The translations under genes were made by a program, and so were the position numbers. A stretch of DNA of 64,000 bases from Skeletonema tropicum (taxonomy: Eukaryota > Bacillariophyta > Thalassiosirophyceae > Thalassiosirales > Thalassiosiraceae), in the NCBI GenBank assembly GCA_037178625.1, contig CM074138.1:2170001-2234000 (forward strand), in the 5' to 3' direction. The notes below the pieces were generated by a model. That model had not been told where the DNA came from, did not search any database, and saw nothing but the letters and a program-made list of their open reading frames with translations. Position 1 is the first letter of the stretch; every line of letters begins with the position of its first letter. Shown here piece after piece: positions 56,000 through 64,000 of this stretch.

Positions 56000-57631
56000 T
56001 CATATTTGTCTTGGTCTTTTCGGAGGTTTCTTATTGAGCTTATCCCAATCATGCAGTTGCGTTCCATTGGCAAGCTCCGCTATCACTTTATCCATCTTCA
56101 TCTCTTCATCCATACGTATCTTCTGAGTTAGTTCGAAAGCCTTTTCTTTCCCAATACGCTTTGCAAATTGTGTCAGCCAAGTACTGTTTTCACTTGACGA
56201 ATATCGAGGGGTTGTGTTGTCTACAACCAGATTCTTTACATTGTTGCGCTTGTCAAAAAAACCTCTCCCTCTGGTGTCAAACCCCGGTCGTCGAAACGTC
56301 TCCCAAGATCCTATATAATGGTGCACTCGGAAAGACATTGCTGCGTTGTGTACGTAGGCATTGTTACTGAGATTATGATAACATGAGTGCATCATGAGTT
56401 TTTAGATACATGAAACAAAAAAAGAGAAAAATGATGATGCTGTTAGAGGTGGATGACAAAGAATATCATGCTGATCTCAAATGTAAAATGTGGCATACAA
56501 GTCGCCAATCACACTTGTTGTTCTCTCGACCCAATTATGGTCAGCTTACCCTGTGCACGACTTTCCTAGAGGACGATGAATGTTTGTCAAATCACTCCCA
56601 TCATATTCATATCTTGAAACGTCAACGATTGACTTTCCCATCTGATAACCAGAACCCAACGGGGAACGTTGGCGATAACGGTAGGTGTGAAATAAGGTGG
56701 CGTTGAAGTCTGAATCCAACCCTCTTTGGATTTCTTCCCTGCTACTGCTACTCTCCTTTGACACAAAGAGATAACGACCATATATAACACAGGGCTTCTC
56801 GACGCCATCATAGTTTTTCTCCACACCATGTTTGCCAATATGTTCTGCTACGGTACTACCGGGCGACCTATCAAGCTGGGTGCGAGGATGAGTTCCATCC
56901 TTTATTGATTTTGCATAGTCTTCCGCACACGTGACATTCTTTTTGCACCAGGTTGGGGGACCTTCTTGCTCATCATAGTAATTAAAGACAAGATACTCAT
57001 CTGGATCAACCAGTATTGTCCACGTTTGATTCTCATCATGAAGCTGTTGCATGCATGATTTGTAGAACACCTTTTGCCTATATCTATGTCGAAGCCTCAG
57101 TCCTTCATGATCTGTTTCGTTGGTGATTGGAAAGTCCTTCTTTTCATGTGCTTCATATCCATCCACCCAAAATGAATCATTCGTCCATATGGATATATTC
57201 ATCCCGATTGATCCATACGAATCAAAGATTTGTTTTGGATCAGTGTGAGACAAAGGGTCGACACCGACTATAAGGCGACGTAGTGGAAGGACTGTATAAT
57301 GGTATGCCAACCACTCGGGTAGGAGAATATTACTATCTTTGACAAGCAGACATGCTGAAAAAGAGAATGGAAGGGGCCGAAAATCTTGACTGCCACTTGT
57401 GATGACATTATTTAGCCCATCATTATTATTTGGACCATCATGACGATGATATTGATGATGATGATTAGTATCTTTCGTTGTCTTGATCTGATCTTGAGAT
57501 TTCTCAAAGACCGCAATGATTGTAATGCTCTGCAAAAAAATTAGCACACTTAGACATTTCTCCCAATTCTTGAATCGAGATGATCGGGTCGTTTTTGGAG
57601 GAACCTCTTGGCAGCCTCTTGGTACATCCAT
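56000..57631 (-). CDS. Type II membrane glycosyltransferase (GT92/GT2-like)
   Basis: Exons 57631-56550 and 56366-56000, with a 183-nt intron (GTAAGC donor, TCAG acceptor), give 482 residues. A short cytosolic tail is followed by one hydrophobic anchor (CLSVLIFLQSITIIAVF, about residues 26-42) and a His/Asn-rich stem. The lumenal domain has SACLLVKDSNILLPEWLAYH, then LRRLIVGVDPLS and TILVDPDEYLVF; the DPDEY corresponds to the metal-binding acidic motif. The second exon supplies NAAMSFRVHHYIGSW, typical of the end of the catalytic domain. It would act in the Golgi on glycans; donor and acceptor are unknown. It could equally be filed under the GT2_4 Pfam family. Confidence 0.8.
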
Positions 57632-57857
57632 TCTTCTGAATAATTCAGGCGATCTGTAGTGTTCCCAAGCAGATTGCTTTTCAGCGAATATGTGTTGGTG
57701 CTATGATACAGGTGAGCACAGTTCTGAAATGCTCTCAATATCAGTGAGCTTTGAGCTTGTTGATGATGCGGTCCTGTCGTGTCTTCACAAACAAACCGAA
57801 ATCGTAGCCTAAATTAACTCAGTGTGTTTGTTTGATCACCATGCAATCCGCATCGCT

Positions 57858-58454
57858 GTTGATGAATGCTTTTGCCAACTAACGTAGATAACCGGTTATC
57901 TACGTTAGTTGGCAAAAGCATTCATCAACATAATGAAAGTCGCTAGCGCCGAGATGACTGTCGTGCAGTCCAGAACCTCGTGTTCGCTGAGCGTATGCTT
58001 CTAAGCATTACAAGCCTGACTGCACTATCAAGTGACAGTCATCTCTAACCGGTTATCTACGTTAGTTGGCAAAAGCATTCATCAACATAATGAAAGTCGC
58101 TAGTTCGAGCCCCGAGTCAGGTACTCTACCTCCGCGCACGTAAGAGCCAGAGTAGTAAGAGCCATCAGTAGCCAGCCAGTAGCCTGTGGTCTGATGGGGG
58201 GATGGTGATAATATTGAACACCAGGGGCAACATTAGAATGCTCCATCTAATGTAGATAATCGGCTAGAGATGACTGTCACTTGATAGTGCAGTCAGGCTT
58301 GTAATGCTTAGAAGCATACGCTCAGCGAACACGAGGTTCTGGACTGCACGACAGTCATCTCGGCGCTAGCGACTTTCATTATGTTGATGAATGCTTTTGC
58401 CAACTAACGTAGATAACCGGTTATCTACGTTAGTTGGCAAAAGCATTCATCAAC
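57858..58454. mobile_element. Foldback element with 190-bp inverted arms, each starting with a 72-bp perfect palindrome
   Basis: Arms 57858-58047 and 58265-58454 are exact inverse copies. Each begins with a 72-bp palindrome (57858-57929, 58383-58454; centre AACCGGTT). The half-palindrome plus the next about 20 nt is repeated a third time at about 58048-58105. Both outer flanks carry ATCGCT (57852-57857, 58456-58461), a possible target duplication. The middle (58106-58264) has no frame of note. It can fold into one long stem or into two separate hairpins. Confidence 0.8.
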
Positions 58455-59033
58455 AATCGCTGCTATCTCTTTATCTCGAATAGGTTTGGTGGTTTTTGCC
58501 ACCATTCTTGGGCCCGCCAAAAAAAAACAGAAAACGTACCTAATTCCTATGTGAAAAGGGGGCATCCGGCATCCAAAAATCAAATCGGAGATAAGCACCA
58601 TGACCGACCTCTTGTTCATATGGCCATGTGTTCATACAATATCAGTGTTATGCCACCGGAAACTGCCGTAGTATAATCTCAACATATAGTAGCATCATAT
58701 TTATTTTTGTTTGGGTCGCCAACTGTCATATTTAAATTTTTATTCAGCATGTTAATGAGTTGGTATGCTGGTCGGGCATGGGTACCAATATTCGGTGCAA
58801 TGATAGAACACATAATTACGGCACTATTTCGACATTAATTACCTCCCAAACGATCATCCAAACCCTTTAGGTTCCACCCATGTTCATATTCTAGCAAAAT
58901 ATTAACGTTGAACTTCAAAAATCGACGTATATACAACTTGCTTTGACGTATCAATGCCTGGGACGATGGATATTGCGAAGTTGATCCAGAATGTCAACTG
59001 AGCACGTAACAGTATTGCACAGATCGATAGTAT
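58455..59033. other. Spacer after the foldback element
   Basis: I see no supported gene or repeat here. Confidence 0.35.
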
Positions 59034-59306
59034 TCATTGTTTGATATCATTGATCAGTAGTTGACATGCAGAAAACGGTGCATTGCATCCCCTATCACAA
59101 AGAACAACACATATCCCATCTCTCTCAGGTATGGGCAGAATGCGCAACGTCGTGCCATCACGTTTACCTCCAAAACACCCAATCATTTGCTCGTCAATTG
59201 AAATCGTATTATTGGTAATGCTTGATTCATCATCAACAGTGTCTGTGACCATCTCCACCATTTCGTTGCCCTCCTTCTCCATTTGCATTCCACCATCTGT
59301 CAACAT
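59034..59306 (-). pseudogene. Possible piggyBac-like transposase remnant
   Basis: The minus-strand frame reads ISIDEQMIGCFGGKRDGTTL then RILPIPERDGICVVLCDRGC. The DEQMIxxxG start, with an Asp that would be the first DDE residue, a basic Lys/Arg stretch and a following GxxxxxLCDxG resemble piggyBac-type transposases. No continuation is found on either side; upstream sequence on the same strand (to about 59500) is coding-like in another frame but unrecognised. It is a short, decayed piece at best, and the resemblance could be chance. Confidence 0.35.
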
Positions 59307-60702
59307 GGGTGAATTGTAGTCATTATTTTGGTGATACGAGGTGCATATTTCGGCGTCTTTGATGATAGTGAGCTTTCACAGTCACTAATAACTTCTATAG
59401 AACTTATGGATGCTGGAGGAGTAACATTAATGGCGGTGGTGATACCAAATGGCTCACTGCCAGGCTCGGCAGAACGGATGTAATGATGATGAAAATCATG
59501 TGGCAGCGGTGGCGGCTACGAAGGCGTTAAATGTGCAATAGGGCTAAATCAAGCCACCGGCCCCGTTGATTAAGACCTATTGCCATTAGTCTGCGCCGGT
59601 TGGGGAGACATTAGCAGTGCCTCGCCACCTGTAGAGGGGGGGTGTATCACCATGGTCGTTGTGTTGTTTTGTGGTTGGCTCTACGTGAGAAAAACCCAAT
59701 GTACGTGGGAATTAGTACGGGCGGGCAATTTTTGAGATTTTCAAATATGGTAGAGAGCTCATATTTTTCGTCATTTAGCCAAAAAATAGCCCTACTTTGA
59801 GACCACAGTAGACTAAATTCTCTTGAAAATAACCATACAAACCCTAGTATCATATGAAAGCTTAGCTCCTGCTCTTTCTCTCGATGTGTCTAAATCCGTC
59901 TGGAGAAGCCGTCTTGTCGGTCAAAATGGCGCTAGAAAGTCATAATGTGGTTTTTTTTTGCAAAATGGTGGGAATCCCCTCCATTTTCAGATAAAGAGAT
60001 ACACTCTAAGTACTTCTTGTTCTTGGGCAGGGCGGGGGCTGTTTTATGATGTGCCCAACAAATCCTGTGGCGGCAAGCGGCAAGGTGGCGGTGAAGGATT
60101 GTGGTTATTTGGATCCCATAAAATGTCCACCAATGTGGCTTAATGCTCAAGATGGGTATTTATTTGATTTTTTCATAGTTGGGAGCTCTAATTATAGGGA
60201 ACACTTGTCTACATGGGAATACATCGGAATTAGTACTTGTGTTTACAAGAAATCCCACATTTATGAACCCGAAACCGAATGTGAATTCTCGATTTCCTTC
60301 CCATCAGAAAAATCCAGAATTCAAATGCATTATCAAGAACAAGAAGCAGATGTACAATACTTAAATACATTCAATCAAATAATAGATAGCAATCAGGCAA
60401 GCTGAACTGATACAATAAGTACTTACTATTCAGCAGACTATCATACATGAAATGAAATGGAGCTTGTCAACGGCATCTGTGCAGAGACAGCCGCTGCCGG
60501 AAGAAATGACGGCAAGAAGATCGGTCCTGTCAACAATGACGCCACCTCCAAAAACAAATCATCATCATCCACTCCTCGCAATGACAACAACTCCTCCTGT
60601 ACCTACCCAATGGTGACTGGAGAAAAGAAGATGATGACATCATCATCATCCACTGATGATCCTCAGAATACATCCTGCTGAAAACAATAGCTCATAATAA
60701 GA
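59307..60702. other. Spacer ahead of the FHA-like gene, with unsupported short frames
   Basis: A 119-codon frame at 60046-60405 and a 74-codon frame at 60457-60681 are present. The first has no recognisable motif. The second ends 21 nt before the ATG at 60703 and could be an upstream ORF in the leader, or chance in Ser/Asn-rich sequence. Confidence 0.3.
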
Positions 60703-62526
60703 ATGGTCGACAGTTGTTCCTCTTCGTTTACAGTTACATGTCCAGATGGCTCGATTGTACAGCTATCTGCACCACTGTCAAATAATACTGACAGAGTGCA
60801 AGAAGATGGCACGACGACAAATAATAATGACTCTCAAATTATACTTGGCCGCGGAAAGTATGGCATTCCATCCTCTGCATCTCATGTCAGCCGACAGGCA
60901 TGTGTATTGCGTGTGATTCTGGAGGAAGATGATGGATCAATAAGCGGTAATAACACATCTGCTGAAGAAAAATTGAACCAATATGCACTTGAACTTGTTG
61001 TTCTTGGCTCCCAACCATGTCGTATTACTCGCCAATCATCATTATCAGCAGACGCAACAGATACAGATGCTAGCCACCATAATCCATCCAAAGTTATCTT
61101 TGCCAAGAGCATATCTCAAATCATTGCCGAGAATGGGAACGATTTTTCGCCATCTAGTAGGATAATCTACCATGGGGACGTGATTGAGCCATGTGATAGA
61201 CCAATGGAGTGTAACTTGTACGAAGCCAAGGAGAAGGGGTGCTATCATCCCTATACGATTCGCTATACTGATGTTGTGAGTACACCGGAAAAAGAGAATA
61301 TGGATACATCTTCGACTTTATTTACAGAGGCTTCCAGAAAAATTGAGGCTGCTGCTGTCCAATTGGATGAAAGGAAGAAAACAAACGAAGTGAAAGGTGA
61401 AGATCAGCCGAAGGAAAATTCTCAGGAAACAGTTGATGTAAAATCGACAATGGAAACAGAAAAGGATGTGGAAATGAAAGCACCGGAAAATGATTGCGAT
61501 CTTGTGAAATCTACTTCTGTCCAATTGGATGAAACGAAGAAAACAAACGAGGTGGAAGAGGAAGATCAGCCAAAGGAGAATTATCAGAAAACTGTTGATG
61601 TGAAATCGACGATGGAAACAGGAAAGGATGTGGAAATGAAAGCACCGGAAAATGATTGCGATCTTGTGAAATCTGCTTCTGTCCAATTGGATGAAAGGAA
61701 GAAAACAAACGAGGTGGAAGAGGAAGATCAGCCGAAGGAAGGTTCTCAGGAGATAGTTGATGTGAAATCGACGATGGAAACAGGAAAGGATGTGGAAATG
61801 AAATCACTGGAAAATGATTGCAATCTTGTGAAATCTGCTGCTGTCCAAGTGGATGAAAAGAAGAAGACTAGAGAGGTGGAAAAGGTAGATCAGCCGAAGG
61901 AAAGTTCTCAGGAAACAGTTGAAGTAAAATCGACGGTGGAAACAGAAAAGGATGTGGAAATGAAAGCACCGGAAAATTATAGCGACCTCAAGAAATTTGC
62001 CGATGAAGAAAAATGTCATGTCAATGCCGTGGATGGAACAGAAAAAGATGAAACAGCGGTGACTCTCACTACTATCATCTGCGGAAGTATGGGTGCATCA
62101 GATTCCACGGTAGTCAAGCTGGATAAGTCTGTGGATGATGCTAATGCCGAGGCTAAAATGGATTGCTCCTCAGAGAAAAGTGTGAAGGAGGGCTGTGAAG
62201 AAGTAGGGTCTGCCAAAGCAACTAGCTTGGATCTACCTCCGGACACGGTACCCACAACTTCTGCGACTGAATCATCGAAGGAGTCACCTGCTAGTCCGAA
62301 CAAAGAGAGAGAATCGTCGTCTGCATCTGAAGAATCGTCAGAAGAAGAATATGAATTTGATGACCCACGTCAAGAAATTATAGATATTCTGCAAGAAATC
62401 GATTCGCCCGGTACTTTTGCAGTAGGTGGGCCCTGCAGTGGCAAGCTAATTATGCCAGGCCTTGTAGTGGATGGAATTGGTCCTATCGGGCTTCCTCTAT
62501 CGAAGTCTCAAGCCAAAGAGAGATAG
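60703..62526 (+). CDS. FHA-like domain plus 54-residue repeats (N-terminal part of an oxygenase gene)
   Basis: The 607-codon frame from ATG 60703 starts with an FHA-like domain (about residues 8-190): ILGRGKYGIPSSASHVSRQA has the LGRG...VSR pattern of phosphopeptide-binding FHA domains, and IIYHGDVIEPCD fits the usual later strand. An acidic, Lys/Glu-rich region follows with four 54-residue repeats and a Ser/Glu-rich stretch. The last residues, PGLVVDGIGPIGLPLSKSQA, are the start of a catalytic oxygenase domain. The stop at 62526 interrupts this domain, which continues in another frame from 62523 after a 2-nt AG slip (GAGAGATA). I take both parts as one gene, with either a real or an artefactual frameshift. 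Confidence 0.7.
   Translation: MVDSCSSSFTVTCPDGSIVQLSAPLSNNTDRVQEDGTTTNNNDSQIILGRGKYGIPSSASHVSRQACVLRVILEEDDGSISGNNTSAEEKLNQYALELVVLGSQPCRITRQSSLSADATDTDASHHNPSKVIFAKSISQIIAENGNDFSPSSRIIYHGDVIEPCDRPMECNLYEAKEKGCYHPYTIRYTDVVSTPEKENMDTSSTLFTEASRKIEAAAVQLDERKKTNEVKGEDQPKENSQETVDVKSTMETEKDVEMKAPENDCDLVKSTSVQLDETKKTNEVEEEDQPKENYQKTVDVKSTMETGKDVEMKAPENDCDLVKSASVQLDERKKTNEVEEEDQPKEGSQEIVDVKSTMETGKDVEMKSLENDCNLVKSAAVQVDEKKKTREVEKVDQPKESSQETVEVKSTVETEKDVEMKAPENYSDLKKFADEEKCHVNAVDGTEKDETAVTLTTIICGSMGASDSTVVKLDKSVDDANAEAKMDCSSEKSVKEGCEEVGSAKATSLDLPPDTVPTTSATESSKESPASPNKERESSSASEESSEEEYEFDDPRQEIIDILQEIDSPGTFAVGGPCSGKLIMPGLVVDGIGPIGLPLSKSQAKER
61357..62004 (+). repeat. Four 162-nt coding repeats (54 residues each)
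   Basis: Units start at 61357, 61519, 61681 and 61843, each opening with VQLDERKK or a variant and containing EDQPKE, VDVKSTMET and KDVEMKAPEND. DNA identity is high and the last unit is most diverged. The product is a long charged helix or disordered spacer between the FHA-like and oxygenase domains. Confidence 0.85.
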
Positions 62527-64000
62527 CAAATCGGTGCGAACAGGCGCCCTTCGGCCGTGGAACGGAAACAATTGTGGACAAATCTGTCAGGGACACTTTC
62601 CAACTCGCCCCAGACTCCTTTAAGATTACTAATCCCGCGTGGAAAGGGGATCTAGATACAATCACCAAGAGCGTCTGTCAAGATTTGGGTGTTCAGCACA
62701 ATCTGAAAGTTGAGGCCCGGCTTTATAAATTGCTTTTGTACGAAGAAGGCAGTTTCTTCGCTCCACATCGGGACAGCGAGAAGGAAGAGGGGATGTTTGG
62801 CACGTTGGTTATCGTGTTACCCTCCCAATTCACAGGGGGCGAGCTAGTTGTGAAGCACAAAGGCGAGACTCAGACCTTCAAACAAGAAAGATTATCAGCA
62901 TTTGGTTCTCAGTACGCTGCTTTTTACGCAGATTGCAAACACGAGTTGAAGAATGTAACATCGGGTCATCGACTTTGTGTCGTGTATAATTTGGTAAAAT
63001 GCGGGCTGGGTGTACTTCCAAAAGTTGCGGATAACAGCTCACTCATGAAGCGGTTGAATTCTGCAGCATCTCAGTGGGCTGCCGACTACGATGGCAGGAA
63101 AATTGTGCTCATGACAGATCACTTGTACACCCCAGCAGGGATCAAGAATGGAACAGGGAGCGCAAAGTATAAGGGAGCAGATGCTTATGTCGCTGATCTG
63201 CTGCAGTCTGCCATCAGCAAAGGTGCAGACATTGACTACGACCACGGTACATTATCTCTATCTGAATCTGGATACGCTGAGGAGGACGGCTATGGCTACT
63301 GGGGCCGCGGAAGCTTCTCTTGGGTAGAGGCAACAGATCGTGACTTATCTTTGAACCTTTCTTCCTACGGCGGAGTCTCTGTTGAAGAAGACGAAGAAGT
63401 TATCCCCGAAGATTACTTTCAAGATCTTGAACCAGATGATGAAACTTTCGAACCAACGGGCAATGAAGGAATCCACGCTGAACGTCAGTATGCAGATACA
63501 GAGGCAATAGTTGTTTGGCCTCGATCAAAGCGGTGGATGATTGTCACGAATAATGACACCTCGAGGATGTGCAGCTATCTTGTCAAGGCATGCTCAAAAG
63601 GAACTTCCGACTCTGAACCACTAGACGAATGTTTGCAAAAAGCGAAATCTCTCATTCCTCGTGTCACTGCAGCCCCCGATATTGTGGCCCTGGTAAAATC
63701 AATCAAGATGATTGGCGATGAAAGCCTTGCGAAGCAATTTCTCTCTTCGTACCTAAAAAACTCGGAAAGATCAATCGACGCCAATTTTTATCACATTCAA
63801 ACTCTCTCTGATATTTGCGGCACCGAGGCCATTACCTCATTGATTGTGGACTCTATCAACACGACGCGATTCGTTGCAGATCCAACTGGAACAGCTAACT
63901 TCGTTCTGAAGTACTTGCATGATTTTGGGAAGAAGGCAGCAATTTCACAGCAACAGAGGGATGATGTGATTGCAGCCTTCACTTCTGCCATCTGCCCCCC
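62523..64000 (+). CDS. 2OG-Fe(II) oxygenase domain, continuation of the 60703 gene, 3' partial
   Basis: From 62523 the frame is open to the window end (about 492 codons). It begins IANRCEQAPFGRGTETIVDK, continuing the domain cut at 62526. The iron ligands and 2-oxoglutarate residue appear in order: HRD (His codon 62766, Asp 62772) in FFAPHRDSEKEEGMFGTLVI, His (62940) in DCKHEL and Arg (62970) in GHRLCVVYNLV. FTGGELVV is the usual connecting strand. It would be a non-haem iron dioxygenase of the prolyl-4-hydroxylase-like 2OG-FeII_Oxy type acting on an unknown substrate, perhaps protein. A further 300 residues after the domain are not recognised. The stop lies outside the window. Confidence 0.75.
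   Translation, partial: MANRCEQAPFGRGTETIVDKSVRDTFQLAPDSFKITNPAWKGDLDTITKSVCQDLGVQHNLKVEARLYKLLLYEEGSFFAPHRDSEKEEGMFGTLVIVLPSQFTGGELVVKHKGETQTFKQERLSAFGSQYAAFYADCKHELKNVTSGHRLCVVYNLVKCGLGVLPKVADNSSLMKRLNSAASQWAADYDGRKIVLMTDHLYTPAGIKNGTGSAKYKGADAYVADLLQSAISKGADIDYDHGTLSLSESGYAEEDGYGYWGRGSFSWVEATDRDLSLNLSSYGGVSVEEDEEVIPEDYFQDLEPDDETFEPTGNEGIHAERQYADTEAIVVWPRSKRWMIVTNNDTSRMCSYLVKACSKGTSDSEPLDECLQKAKSLIPRVTAAPDIVALVKSIKMIGDESLAKQFLSSYLKNSERSIDANFYHIQTLSDICGTEAITSLIVDSINTTRFVADPTGTANFVLKYLHDFGKKAAISQQQRDDVIAAFTSAICP

Overview
The window looks like nuclear DNA of a diatom, probably a centric one of the Thalassiosirales. The genes are eukaryotic, with short GT-AG introns (23 mapped or inferred here, roughly 64-185 nt), long Ser/Asn/Gln/Asp low-complexity tracts and wide gene spacing. 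Several families are ones I know as expanded in these algae: BspA-type leucine-rich repeat proteins, VWA-Cache membrane proteins, Sel1-like remnants and an F-box-like paralogue family. The organism is inferred from gene content, not from a marker gene.

Layout. 1-5.1 kb: sulfotransferase-like gene, then two paralogous leucine-rich repeat genes (minus) around an MFS transporter (plus). 5.1-9.8 kb: TA-flanked MITE, ArfGAP-like endocytic adaptor (minus), and a badly frame-broken gene. 9.8-30 kb is a paralogue-rich, transposon-hit zone: a decayed VWA-Cache gene runs into an F-box-like gene that is split by a 1.08-kb element with about 106-bp inverted repeats and by about 3.2 kb of further insertion (with a tRNA-derived SINE and a hAT element). 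A tandem array with a 4.42-kb period and five more F-box-like copies follows. 30.7-35 kb: RAD5/HLTF-type SNF2-RING helicase (minus). 35.4-35.8 kb: a MITE built of nested palindromes. 36-39.4 kb: a coiled-coil protein and a secreted RNase T2. 39.9-46.7 kb: two intact VWA-Cache genes. 46.8-57.6 kb: nitronate monooxygenase, an NAD(P)-binding protein, a PX-BAR sorting nexin, a bZIP factor, a small secreted protein and a membrane glycosyltransferase. 57.9-58.5 kb: a foldback element with palindromic arms. 60.7-64 kb: FHA-like, 54-residue-repeat and 2OG-Fe(II) oxygenase modules, running off the window.

The housekeeping genes cover trafficking (ArfGAP, sorting nexin), DNA damage tolerance (RAD5-like), transcription (bZIP) and secretion (RNase T2, glycosyltransferase). 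I see no operon-like pathway. The striking biology is genome dynamics: recent tandem duplication, nested insertions by at least five element types, and paralogues at different stages of decay. Several otherwise well conserved genes carry single 1-2 nt frame breaks; assembly error and real pseudogenisation cannot be separated from the sequence alone.
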